64,000 bases of DNA from DATBJG01 sp963790545. Lineage in GTDB: Bacteria > Acidobacteriota > Vicinamibacteria > Vicinamibacterales > JAMQPK01. A program made the translations under genes and the position numbers. Location: the NCBI GenBank assembly GCA_963790545.1, contig CAWBPA010000017.1, positions 434,001-498,000 of the forward strand, read 5' to 3'. Of this stretch, positions 26,033-33,744 are shown one piece after another. The first letter of the stretch is position 1, and every line of letters starts with the position of its first letter. The notes under the pieces were generated by a model, which ran no database searches, had not been told where the DNA came from, and saw only the letters and a list, made by a program, of their open reading frames with translations.

Positions 26033-27060
26033 CCGATTTTGTCCTCGACCGCAGCCGTGCTTGCCAGGCTGCTCATGCTTTTGAGCGTGAACCCTTCGTT
26101 CACGAAGTACAGCAGTCCCACGATGGTAACGGGCACAAACGAGATGGCATGAAGCACGATGGCGGCTCCGACGGCGCGATCGTTGGGAACGCCGTAGAAC
26201 GCCGTGGCGCCCAGGCGATACGCCTCGTGGAACCCGCCGACGCCGCCTGGAGTCGGCACCGACACTCCAACGACGAGCAGCGCGATGATGAGAAACGATC
26301 CGGGAAACGGCAGGTCGATGTGAAACGCACGAGAAGTCGTCCAGATCCCGAACGCAATCGAGAGCCAGAGCGGCAGCGACCAGGCCAACGACACCGCGAG
26401 GCGCGTAGGATCGCGTGCCACCCCCAAACCTTGTGCAAAGAGTCCGGCCAGGCGCGCGAGAACGTGGGCGGCCCGCCCGGGCAACACCCGCTCCAGCTTG
26501 AGCGCCGCCTGGCTGACGGCGTCGGGACGCCCTGCCAGCGCAAACATTGCCACAAGGAGGCCGACACCGGTGAGACCGCCGACGAGCCCGCCTGCGCGGA
26601 CTGCGCTGTACACGGCGCCAGCCCCTGCCGGGGGGCCGGAATCGAAAAACGTCATGAACACAGCCAGGAGCAAGACGACCGTCAACAGGTCCAACACACG
26701 TTCGAGGACGATCGTGGCGAACGCCGCCGTCGCGCTGAATCCCTCACGCCGCGCCAACAGGTAGGGCCGAAGAAGCTCCCCGGCGCGCGCCGGCAGCACG
26801 AATGTGGCTGCAAACCCAATCATCGTCGTCCGAAACGCATTGCCGAAACTCGTGGCGCCAATCGGTTCGAGCAGGTACTGCCAGCGGATACTTCGGAGCA
26901 CCATGTTCAGGAAAATGCTGGCGATCGCTGCAGCCAGCAATCCGAGTTGTGCGCGCCGAATCTCTTGCCAGACACTCGGTAAATCAGCGTTACGCAAGAA
27001 GAGCGCGATCAAAGCTATCGCGAGCACGGCGATAGCCACGTTCCGAACGGTTGAACGCAT
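26029..27060 (-). CDS. lysylphosphatidylglycerol synthase-type flippase domain membrane protein
   Basis: The product has 343 residues with about eight membrane helices. Family features include an N-terminal VAIAVLAIALIALFLRNADL helix, the RSIRWQYLLEPIG motif, and the conserved VGVSVPTPGGVGGFHEAY loop. This is the LPG_synthase_TM (UPF0104) fold; free-standing members lack the aminoacyl-transfer domain and are thought to move lipids or other amphiphiles. The substrate is unknown. Translationally coupled to nrdR. Confidence 0.85.
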   Translation of the reverse strand: MRSTVRNVAIAVLAIALIALFLRNADLPSVWQEIRRAQLGLLAAAIASIFLNMVLRSIRWQYLLEPIGATSFGNAFRTTMIGFAATFVLPARAGELLRPYLLARREGFSATAAFATIVLERVLDLLTVVLLLAVFMTFFDSGPPAGAGAVYSAVRAGGLVGGLTGVGLLVAMFALAGRPDAVSQAALKLERVLPGRAAHVLARLAGLFAQGLGVARDPTRLAVSLAWSLPLWLSIAFGIWTTSRAFHIDLPFPGSFLIIALLVVGVSVPTPGGVGGFHEAYRLGATAFYGVPNDRAVGAAIVLHAISFVPVTIVGLLYFVNEGFTLKSMSSLASTAAVEDKIG

Positions 27061-27151
27061 GTCAGCGAAAGAAAATCAACGACGGCGCATCCACTATACG
27101 ATGGGGCCTGCTTTTCGCCAAGAACGCATTAGTTGTGGTTGTGTGAACTAC

Positions 27152-27180
27152 TTGCTCAGCTTTGCGCTCCCCTGTAAGAT
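27152..27180 (+). promoter_or_regulatory. possible sigma70 promoter for purC
   Basis: TTGCTC (27152-27157) and TAAGAT (27175-27180) are 17 bases apart, 38 bases before the purC GTG. Each hexamer has two mismatches to consensus, so this is tentative. The 27061-27218 gap separates divergent genes and must hold promoters for both. Confidence 0.35.
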
Positions 27181-27218
27181 CGAGAGCTTTCTCTGCGGTC
27201 TCTCGACGAGGTCATTGC

Positions 27219-28130
27219 GTGCCGCTGGCGTCCCCACTTCTGAACACATCCTTCGACGGGCTCTCCCTTCATCGGCGGGGCAAGGTGCGCGACGTGTATG
27301 AAGCCGGTGACGGCCTGGTGATTGTCGCCACCGATCGCATTTCGGCATTCGACCACGTGCTCGCGTCGGGAATCCCCGACAAAGGCCGCGTTCTCACGCA
27401 ACTCTCGGCATTCTGGTTCTCTCAAACGAGCGACATCGTCCACAACCACCTGCAATCCACACATCCCGAGGACTATCCACGCGAATTCCACCGACACGCG
27501 GACGTGCTGCGAGGGCGGTCGATGTTCGTCCGCCGGACGGCACCGCTACCAATTGAATGCGTCGCGCGCGGCTATCTGTCGGGATCCGGTTGGAAAGAGT
27601 ACCAAGATCACGGCAGCGTATGTGGCGTCGCTCTCCCGCCAGGTCTGGAAGAATCCGCCCGGCTGCCGGCGCCGATATTCACGCCGGCAACCAAGGCTGA
27701 AACGGGACACGACATCAATATTTCGGAAGACGAGGCGGCCGAGATCATCGGGCACGAAACCGTCGAAACAGTGCGCAATCTCACGCTTCGGCTCTATTCT
27801 CGCGGCGCCGCGCATGCCGAGCCGCGTGGCATCGTTGTCGCGGACACGAAATTCGAGTTCGGCCGTGTGCTGGAAGGCCCGCTGGAGGGCGAAATCATCC
27901 TCATTGACGAAGCGTTGACACCCGATTCGTCGCGATTCTGGCCTCGCGATTTGTACAATCCGGGCGGCCCGCAGCCGAGCTTCGACAAGCAGTTCGTCCG
28001 GGACTATCTCGAATCCATTCGGTGGAACAAGCAGCCGCCGGCCCCGAGCCTGCCCGACGACGTGATCCTCAAGACGCGCGACAAGTACGTGCAGGCGTTC
28101 CGATTGCTGACAGGCCTGGATCTCGAATAG
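27219..28130 (+). CDS. purC: SAICAR synthetase
   Basis: PurC condenses CAIR with aspartate in purine synthesis. Signatures: the N-terminal RRGKVRDVYEAGDGLVIVATDRISAFD, PLPIECVARGYLSGSGW, HDINISEDEAAEIIG, and VADTKFEFG with the DEALTPDSSRFW catalytic segment. I take the GTG at 27219 (VPLASPLLNTSF) as start; the frame is open another 19 codons upstream with no family match. The length of 303 residues fits the larger, yeast-like form of the enzyme. Confidence 0.94.
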   Translation: MPLASPLLNTSFDGLSLHRRGKVRDVYEAGDGLVIVATDRISAFDHVLASGIPDKGRVLTQLSAFWFSQTSDIVHNHLQSTHPEDYPREFHRHADVLRGRSMFVRRTAPLPIECVARGYLSGSGWKEYQDHGSVCGVALPPGLEESARLPAPIFTPATKAETGHDINISEDEAAEIIGHETVETVRNLTLRLYSRGAAHAEPRGIVVADTKFEFGRVLEGPLEGEIILIDEALTPDSSRFWPRDLYNPGGPQPSFDKQFVRDYLESIRWNKQPPAPSLPDDVILKTRDKYVQAFRLLTGLDLE

Positions 28131-28137
28131 GAAGCCC

Positions 28138-28350
28138 GTGCGCGAACAACTGGAGCGGTTGATCGAGGAAATGGTGACCAAGGGGATCCGCTACGCGGAC
28201 GCGCAGAAGGAATTCGAGCGCCGGTTCATTGCCCGAGTGCTCGCGCGCGAAGACTTCAACTTGTGTCGCGCAGCCGAAGAACTCGGCATGCACCGGAACA
28301 CGCTGAGCAGGAAGATCTCCGAGCTTCGCCTCAAACGGTCGGGGGCATAA
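28138..28350 (+). CDS. Fis-type DNA-binding protein (70 residues)
   Basis: This short protein has an N-terminal helix that could dimerise (MREQLERLIEEMVTKGIRYA) and a C-terminal helix-turn-helix (NLCRAAEELGMHRNTLSRKIS), matching the HTH_8 domain of Fis and of NtrC-type activators. It lacks any AAA+ domain. The GTG start is seven bases after purC, so it is probably cotranscribed with it. Role unknown; a nucleoid-type or local regulator is possible. Confidence 0.8.
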   Translation: MREQLERLIEEMVTKGIRYADAQKEFERRFIARVLAREDFNLCRAAEELGMHRNTLSRKISELRLKRSGA

Positions 28351-28356
28351 CGGGGG

Positions 28357-28500
28357 CCTGGTGCTTGGTGCGTGGTGCCTGGTGCTGTGCAGGGTGCGGT
28401 GTGCCTGGTGACAGGTGCGAGTGCGGGTGCCGAAGCACTCGGCACAGCACCCAGCACCCGGCACCCTGCACAGCACCAGGCACCACGCACCAGGCACTCG
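28357..28500. repeat. GTGC/GCAC long inverted repeat upstream of groESL
   Basis: Arm 28361-28397 (GTGCTTGGTGCGTGGTGCCT...) pairs with arm 28461-28497 over 37 bases with a single mismatch. The loop (28398-28460) contains a smaller GAGTGC/GCACTC pair. It lies between the Fis-type gene and the groESL promoter. The same words form the repeat at 7921-8150. Confidence 0.85.
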
Positions 28501-28515
28501 GCACCCGCGCAGCCC

Positions 28516-28543
28516 TTGACATCGATTCGGCCAGCACTATAAT
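28516..28543 (+). promoter_or_regulatory. sigma70 promoter of groESL
   Basis: A consensus -35 TTGACA (28516-28521) and consensus -10 TATAAT (28538-28543) are 16 bases apart. The last T of the -10 is the first base of the CIRCE operator. The groES start is 140 bases downstream, leaving a long leader. Confidence 0.9.
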
Positions 28544-28569
28544 TAGCAGTCGCGCTTGGCGAGTGCTAA
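28543..28569 (+). promoter_or_regulatory. CIRCE operator (HrcA binding site)
   Basis: TTAGCAGTC, nine bases, GAGTGCTAA: the consensus CIRCE inverted repeat with one mismatch in the left arm (G for C at 28549). It overlaps the -10 box and the start region, so HrcA bound here would block groESL transcription; release follows heat or GroEL titration. hrcA is not in this window. Confidence 0.93.
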
Positions 28570-28683
28570 GCGAGAGAGGGCCGCTTCACCCGCGAGGAGA
28601 GACGTCCTCCTCGCAGCTGCAAGAATTTCGTCAACATTCGGACATCCGGTTACCTTCCATCAACTGTTGTGGAGTGACACACC

Positions 28684-28995
28684 ATGAACGTCAGACCGCT
28701 ACACGACCGCATCATTGTTCAGCGCCTGGAAGAAGGGGAACAGCGTATCGGCGGGATCATCATCCCTGATACCGCCAAGGAAAAACCCCAGCAGGGTAAG
28801 GTCATCGCCGCCGGCAACGGCAAGACGACCGACGAGGGCAAGCGGTTGCCGCTCGACGTCAAGGCTGGTGACACGATCCTGTTCGGGAAGTACTCGGGGC
28901 AGGAAATCAAGCTCGATGGCGACGAGTACCTCATCATGCGCGAGGACGAGGTGCTGGCGGTCGTCGAGAACGGCGCGAAAGCCAAGAAGAAGTAA
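28684..28995 (+). CDS. groES: co-chaperonin GroES
   Basis: GroES caps the GroEL chamber. The N-terminus MNVRPLHDRIIVQRLEEGEQ, the mobile loop EGEQRIGGIIIPDTAKEKP and the VKAGDTILFGKYSG segment are canonical. Length 103. It is the first gene of the CIRCE-controlled operon, 49 bases before groEL. Confidence 0.97.
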   Translation: MNVRPLHDRIIVQRLEEGEQRIGGIIIPDTAKEKPQQGKVIAAGNGKTTDEGKRLPLDVKAGDTILFGKYSGQEIKLDGDEYLIMREDEVLAVVENGAKAKKK

Positions 28996-29044
28996 TCCCA
29001 CCAATGAACCAGGACTGAATGACCCCATACATGGAGTAACGACA

Positions 29045-30671
29045 ATGGCAAAGCAGATCATCTACGGCGAGCAATCGCGACAGGCCATCCTGCGCGGCGT
29101 CAACCAGCTCGCCGACGCCGTCAAGGTCACCCTCGGCCCGAAGGGCCGCAACGTGGTCCTCGACAAGAAATTCGGTTCGCCGACCATTACCAAGGACGGC
29201 GTGACCGTGGCCAAGGAAATCGAGCTCAAGGATCCGCTCGAGAACATGGGCGCGCAGATGGTGCGCGAGGTTGCCAGCAAGACGTCCGACATCGCTGGCG
29301 ACGGCACGACGACGGCAACCGTCCTGGCACAGGCCATCTACCGCGAAGGCGCCAAGAACGTCGTCGCGGGGGCCAACCCGATGGAAGTGAAGCGTGGCAT
29401 TGAGAAAGCGGTCGAGGCCATTACCGAGGCGCTGAAAAAGCAGTCCCGGTCCGTCACCGAAAACTCGATGATCGCCCAGGTCGGCACGATCTCGGCGAAC
29501 GGCGACGAGACCATCGGCACGATCATCGCCGAGGCCATGCAGAAGGTCGGCAAGGACGGCGTCATTACCGTTGAGGAAGCCAAGACGCTCGAGACCTCGC
29601 TGGACGTGGTCGAAGGCATGCAGTTCGACCGAGGGTATCTGTCTCCCTACTTCGTCACCGATGCCGAGCGAATGGAGGTCGTGCTCGAGAACCCCGATTC
29701 TTCTCATCCATGAGAAGAAAATCAGCTCCATGAAAGACTTGCTCCCGGTGCTCGAGCAGGTAGCCCGCATGAGCCGCCCGCTGGTCATCGTGGCCGAAGA
29801 CGTCGAAGGCGAAGCGCTGGCCACGCTCGTCGTCAACAAGCTGCGTGGCACGCTTCAAGCGGCCGCAGTGAAAGCGCCGGGGTTTGGCGATCGGCGTAAG
29901 GCCATGCTCGAGGACATCGCGATTCTCACGGGCGGACGTGCCATCACCGAGGATCTGGGCATCAAGCTCGAGAACATCAAGATCGAGGATCTCGGCAAAG
30001 CCAAGAAGATCACGATCGACAAGGACAACACGACGATTGTCGAAGGCGCCGGCAGCAAGCAGTCCATTGAGGGACGCGTCAAGCAGCTGCGCAGCCAGAT
30101 TCAGGACACGACGTCGGACTACGATCGTGAGAAGCTCCAGGAGCGACTCGCGAAGATCGTCGGCGGCGTCGCGGTCATCAAGGTGGGCGCGGCAACCGAG
30201 ACCGAGATGAAAGAAAAGAAGGCGCGGGTCGAGGATGCCATGCACGCGACGAAGGCGGCGGTCGAGGAAGGCATCGTGCCGGGCGGCGGCGTGGCGCTCT
30301 TGCGGGCCGGCAAGGCGCTGGAAAAGCTGAAGCTCGACGGCGATCAACAGATTGGCGTCAACATCATCGCCCGAGCCCTGGAAGAGCCGCTGCGCTGGAT
30401 TGCCACAAACGGCGGTCAGGAAGGCTCGATCGTCGTCCAGAAGGTCAAGGATGGCGACGGGGACTTCGGCTTCAATGCCCAGACCGAGAAGTACGAGAAC
30501 CTGGTGAAGGCGGGCGTGATCGACCCGACAAAGGTGGTGCGGTCAGCCTTGCAGCATGCGTCATCGATTGCCGCGCTCCTGCTCACGACCGAGGCTCTCG
30601 TGTCGGAGATTCCGGAAGACAAGAAGGAAGCCCCGATGCCCGGAGGCCACGGCGGGATGGGTGGGATGTGA
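29045..30671 (+). CDS. groEL: chaperonin GroEL (one frame break)
   Basis: GroEL is the 60-kDa folding chamber. The N-terminus (MAKQIIYGEQSRQAILRGVN), the ATP site (GPKGRNVVLDKKFGSPTITK, DGTTTATVLAQAI), GIVPGGGVALLRA and the Gly-Gly-Met tail are all there. The frame breaks at 29692-29695: four C where three would read NPILLIHEKKISSMKDLLPV and continue the protein. Correcting it gives 541 residues, the normal length. Because groEL is essential and this is its only obvious copy here, an error in the sequence is the best explanation. Confidence 0.96.
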
Positions 30672-30715
30672 CTAGGAGGGTTAGGCGAGGTTAGGACGAG
30701 ACCCTCAGAAACGAG

Positions 30716-30757
30716 AAAAGGCCCGGCAGGCATTGCAGCTTGCCGGGCCTTTTTATT
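30716..30757 (+). terminator. rho-independent terminator after groEL
   Basis: AGGCCCGGCA (30719-30728) pairs perfectly with TGCCGGGCCT (30741-30750) around a 12-base loop, followed by TTTTATTT. The upstream A-run makes it usable from the convergent strand too, and the TonB-like gene ends just beyond at 30780. Confidence 0.9.
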
Positions 30758-30779
30758 TCCTAACCCTTCCTAACCCCTC

Positions 30780-31689
30780 TTATCGGAGCGTGAATGTGAG
30801 CTCGATCGTGATGATGACGGGAACGTCCTGACCTTTCAGTCTGCCAGGAACGAAACGCCACTGTCGGACGGCTTTGATGGCTTCCTGATCCAGGCCGAAC
30901 ACCGAATCGAGCGACCGCACGACCTGAATCCGCCCGCATTGACCTGTGGTCTCCACGATGCATTCGATTTCGACGCGCCCTTGAATTTTGGCTCGCATCG
31001 CATCGGCCGTGTACTGGGGTTTGGCATCGCGGAGCAAGCGCGGGCTCTCCACGCCACTTCCGGGACGATATGCGCCACCACCGGTCCCGCCTCCGAAACC
31101 TTCGCCAAGACCCGAACCGGTCCCTGACCCGATGCCAGTACCAGTACCCGTGCCGGCACCACCGCCGGTTCCGGTGCCAAGGGACACTGTGGGGCCGCTG
31201 CCTTCAATCGCGCCGGGAATCACCGTCGGCTCGAGTGAGGCCGACAGCGTCTTTGCTGGAATGCTCAGATTCTGTTCCGGTTCCTTGTCCGGTGGTTTGT
31301 CGACCGGCTTCTCCAAGGACGGCGCCTTGACGACAGGCACCGTGATCCGGTCTTTACCGGGCATCTCGGCTTTGCGTGGCGGTTCGGGCGATTTGTTGCC
31401 ACCACCGCCGCCGCCACCGCCGGGCCCCGGCGTCGCCAGCCAGATAATCCGATCGCTCAACGAGTCCTGGCGTGAAGATCTTCGATCCGTCTGCCACGGG
31501 CGAAAATCGAATCGCCAGAACGATGAGCACCGCGAACGCGATATGGGTGACGAATGAGGCGCCGAGCGCCCCCTGCATGCGCTTGCCCTGACGCTCGAAG
31601 TTGAAATGCACTTCTCCCGGACGACGATCGTCCAGGTGGACGCGCAAATGACCGACGGGCACGGATTCAGACCCTTTGGGCGTTGGCAT
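30780..31689 (-). CDS. TonB-like energy transducer (one frame break)
   Basis: The corrected protein has about 303 residues. It has a cytoplasmic start, one membrane helix (SFVTHIAFAVLIVLAIRF, about residues 47-65), a periplasmic linker very rich in Gly, Pro and Thr, and a C-terminal TonB domain (AMRAKIQGRVEIECIVETTG, AIKAVRQWRFVPGRLKGQDV). TonB proteins pass proton-motive energy to outer-membrane receptors. The frame changes near 31462-31475, where removing one base joins SPVADGSKIFTPG to SLSDRIIWLATPGPGG. Neither exbB/exbD nor a receptor gene is adjacent. Confidence 0.85.
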
Positions 31690-32208
31690 GATAGGGATGG
31701 AAACGGACGCCTTTCTGTATTTTGCGATGCCTTGCGACGTGGCGCAACTGCAAAAAAGGGTCCCGCCAGGTGTCCCCTCCCGGCTAAGACCGTCTTCAAT
31801 ATGACGTTGCGGCCTCTAGAACGGCCGGAATGAGAAAGATACGGCGTATGAGGAACACGGGAGAGGATGGGAAAGAACGGCAGTCAGACGAGCGGCCGGC
31901 ATCAAGGCCCCACGAAATGCGGTGAAATTTCGAAACGCCGGCATCCGCGCCTATCTGGCCGGCAGGTCGAATAGTGAGGTCGGAATTCCCATTCTGTCGG
32001 CCCCTGGCGCCGCATCCAAGGATTTCAGAAAACTTAACGCAGAGCTCGCGGAGCGCGCCGAGGCACGCTGCGAACCTCTTGGATTGGATTTATCTGCGGC
32101 CTCCGCGATCTCAGCGTCCTCAGCGTTGAAAAGTTCGCAGTGACCTTCAAGTCGCGGACGCCCGATCACACGCGTCCGCTCCAGGACCTTCCAGTCGCGG
32201 ACGCCCGA
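31690..32208. other. gene-poor 519-bp interval with degenerate repeats
   Basis: I see no convincing gene here. 32034-32135 is a degenerate run of the type AACGCAGAG...CTCAGCGTCCTCAGCGTT, a composition found in spacer DNA of many bacteria. 32142-32208 is covered by the 43-bp tandem repeat. The first 340 bases show nothing recognisable. Confidence 0.6.
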
Positions 32209-32227
32209 TCACACGCGTCCGCTCCAG
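32142..32227. repeat. 43-bp direct tandem repeat with internal hairpin
   Basis: Units 32142-32184 and 32185-32227 differ at one base (CTTCAAG versus CTTCCAG). Each contains CGGACGC ... GCGTCCG, a 7-bp stem with a 10-base loop. The second unit encodes the last six codons and the stop of the minus-strand gene at 32209. Confidence 0.9.
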
Positions 32228-32667
32228 GCTCCAATCGCCGCATTCCCGCCGCCGTACGAATGCAGCAATGCCAGCGCGTCTGCTGCGGCTGGTTCGCTGC
32301 GGATCGCGACGAGCACGCCGCCACGGCCAGCCAGCGTTTCGAAAATACGCCCATCGTGTTGCTGAAAGCCCACTCGACGCATCGCGGCACCGAGACCAAG
32401 CTTTCGCAAATCCGGGCTCTCCAGCGCGTCCAGCAGAGGGCCGCGCACCAGAACCGCACCAAGACCGGGCAGCTCGAGCCGCTGACCGGCTCCTCCCAGC
32501 ATCTGCTCTATCAACGCCACAATGGCCGGCGAGTCTTTAGCGAGAATCGTGAGCGACTCCACCGCAAAGCCGGCCGTCTTGAGCGCGTTAATCCCACGCT
32601 CTGCCCACGTCGTATCTTGAAAAACCCCCACCGTAAATAATCCGGTGTCGACATCCTGCATCGTCAT
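32209..32667 (-). CDS. small stress-domain protein (ferredoxin-like fold), member 1
   Basis: The product has 152 residues. The opening TVGVFQDTTWAERGINALKT followed by AGFAVESLTILAKD matches the beta-alpha-beta start of the general-stress-protein 17M/DUF1269-like fold, where a short domain is followed by a Gly-rich hydrophobic segment. Here that middle is GGAGQRLELPGLGAVLVRGP, then a helix and a final strand (GRGGVLVAIRSEP). The C-terminus (AAIGAWSGRV) is encoded by the tandem repeat. It lies next to a second protein of the same type, on the same strand. Confidence 0.55.
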   Translation of the reverse strand: MTMQDVDTGLFTVGVFQDTTWAERGINALKTAGFAVESLTILAKDSPAIVALIEQMLGGAGQRLELPGLGAVLVRGPLLDALESPDLRKLGLGAAMRRVGFQQHDGRIFETLAGRGGVLVAIRSEPAAADALALLHSYGGGNAAIGAWSGRV

Positions 32668-32698
32668 GTCCTCGCTGTGTTTCCTATCCGCCTCATCC

Positions 32699-33205
32699 CT
32701 AACTGTCCCAGCTGGCCATCGCGACGCCGTCTGCCCCGCTCTGTTCGAGCGATTGCCGGACGCGCGTCACCTCCACGCCACGTACGTGCACACCCAGCAG
32801 GACGGCTCCCTCCTGAATCCTCGCTTGCCAGCTCGACGCGTCTGTCTTCGACAGGCCGGCTCGTTCGAGCGTGGAGGCAAGCCCGCCGGCTGCATGACCG
32901 ATCGCCTCGCCGAGATCCGCGGCCAGGGGGCCAGCTGATACGATCGGACCCACTCCGGGCAAGACGATGGCGATCGCCGCCAGAATATGGCCGCCCAGCT
33001 CGCCAAGCCAGTTTCCCAGCCTCGAGTCCTCGATCTCGACGCCAGGTGTCCCGCCGACCGCCCGGGCCAGTTGGACCTCCTCGTCATGCGCGCGCGTGAC
33101 AATCGAAAGGTCGCTCGAATCGACGCCGAGCTCGCGCACGGCGCGTGCAGCGCCCGCCGCGGCAGCCCGGTCGGCAAACAGGGCGAGAACCAGTGGATGT
33201 GACAC
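32699..33205 (-). CDS. small stress-domain protein, member 2, with hydrophobic Gly-rich segment
   Basis: The GTG at 33205 (VSHPLVLALFADRA) is chosen because it follows a purine-rich AGGTG; an upstream TTG is possible. Of 168 residues, the first 35 form the same beta-alpha-beta unit as the downstream neighbour (ALFADRAAAAGAARAVRELG, then SDLSIVTRAHDE). A Gly-rich hydrophobic stretch resembles the DUF1269-type insert (HILAAIAIVLPGVGPIVSAG), and a final strand follows (EGAVLLGVHVRG). It probably functions with the neighbour 31 bases downstream. Function in this family is not established. Confidence 0.55.
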   Translation of the reverse strand: MSHPLVLALFADRAAAAGAARAVRELGVDSSDLSIVTRAHDEEVQLARAVGGTPGVEIEDSRLGNWLGELGGHILAAIAIVLPGVGPIVSAGPLAADLGEAIGHAAGGLASTLERAGLSKTDASSWQARIQEGAVLLGVHVRGVEVTRVRQSLEQSGADGVAMASWDS

Positions 33206-33297
33206 GCACCTACTGTAATTCAACTCGGCGGGTCTAAAGACCAGCCTCTACAAAAACGGGAGCGCCGTGACGCCCGATTGGCCCCCCCACCGATACC

Positions 33298-33323
33298 GTA
33301 GCGCGTACGCTTTAGCGTGCGCG
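33298..33323. repeat. REP-like palindrome (CTTTAG core)
   Basis: CGCGTACGC TTTA GCGTGCGCG: nine pairs (one G-T) with a TTTA loop, preceded by GTAG. It is the reverse-orientation relative of 40857-40882. Confidence 0.75.
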
Positions 33324-33401
33324 GGGGCCTGGTGGTACAATATGATGACAATTGACTTGCCCCCCGCCTGCTTGGTTCCACGACACGCGAATTGATGACT
33401 C

Positions 33402-33475
33402 AAGCGGACAGTCGGTTTTGGCAAGATCCGGAGCCTAAACGACGGCAACGCATCGGGCTAAGACCCCATACAAAA
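33402..33475 (+). repeat. 74-nt structured repeat, copy 2 (degenerate)
   Basis: Exactly 84 bases upstream of copy 3 and of the same length. The outer CCG/CGG and GA/GA positions of hairpin 1 are kept (33428-33445) but the loop is CTAA and the inner pair is lost. Hairpin 2 keeps six of nine pairs. It appears to be a decaying duplicate. Confidence 0.6.
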
Positions 33476-33485
33476 CCGCAAACTT

Positions 33486-33559
33486 AAGCGGAGAGTCGGT
33501 GCGAGCAAGATCCGGAGCGTAAGCGACGGCAGCGCATGGGGGTGGGGCCCCATGCGAAC
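33486..33559 (+). repeat. 74-nt structured repeat, copy 3, directly upstream of tatA
   Basis: Hairpin 1 at 33512-33529 is identical to copy 1 (GTAA loop, tandem GA). Hairpin 2 pairs 33533-33541 with 33548-33556 (CGCATGGGG with CCCCATGCG); the fourth pair is A-T here and G-C in copy 1, a compensatory change. It ends five bases before the AAGGAG ribosome binding site of tatA. Confidence 0.75.
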
Positions 33560-33578
33560 CAAGTAAGGAGCAATGGTC

Positions 33579-33738
33579 ATGGGACGTATTGGCATACCCG
33601 AGCTGGTCATCATTCTGTTTATCGTGATCCTGATCTTCGGGGCCAGCCGCCTGCCTGAAATTGGTCGCGGCATCGGCAAAGGCATTCGCAATTTCAAGGA
33701 TGCCATCCTCCCGCGACTCGGATCAGAAAGCCGACTGA
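33579..33738 (+). CDS. tatA: Sec-independent translocase protein TatA (probable frame break)
   Basis: TatA forms the membrane pore-like assembly of the twin-arginine export system. The 21-residue membrane helix (IPELVIILFIVILIFGASRL) and the amphipathic helix after the PEIGRGIGKGIRNFKDA hinge are classic. The ATG at 33579 has AAGGAG (33565-33570) eight bases upstream; an ATG at 33573 is too close. In the given frame the protein runs into DNA antisense to rnr. Shifting by one base at about 33703-33712 gives a short hydrophilic tail and a stop at 33738, six bases before the convergent rnr stop. That gives about 52 residues, a normal short TatA. Confidence 0.85.
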
Positions 33739-33744
33739 GCGACC

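Larger units (their letters stand above)
33206..33572. other. 367-bp gap between divergent genes, occupied by repeats
   Basis: Apart from the REP-like palindrome (33298-33323) and two copies of the 74-nt element (33402-33559), this gap contains a TACAATATGATGACAATTGACTT stretch at about 33336-33358 that could hold promoter elements. No gene was seen in it. Confidence 0.5.

Noticed and set aside
29692..29713. groEL as a truncated pseudogene with a 222-residue product
   Set aside because: The protein continues perfectly in the next frame after removing one C of a run, and the gene is essential; error is far more likely.
31922..32143. Possible 73-residue protein on the plus strand
   Set aside because: Its second half is encoded by a degenerate GCGGAG/CTCAGCG spacer repeat and there is no ribosome binding site or family similarity.
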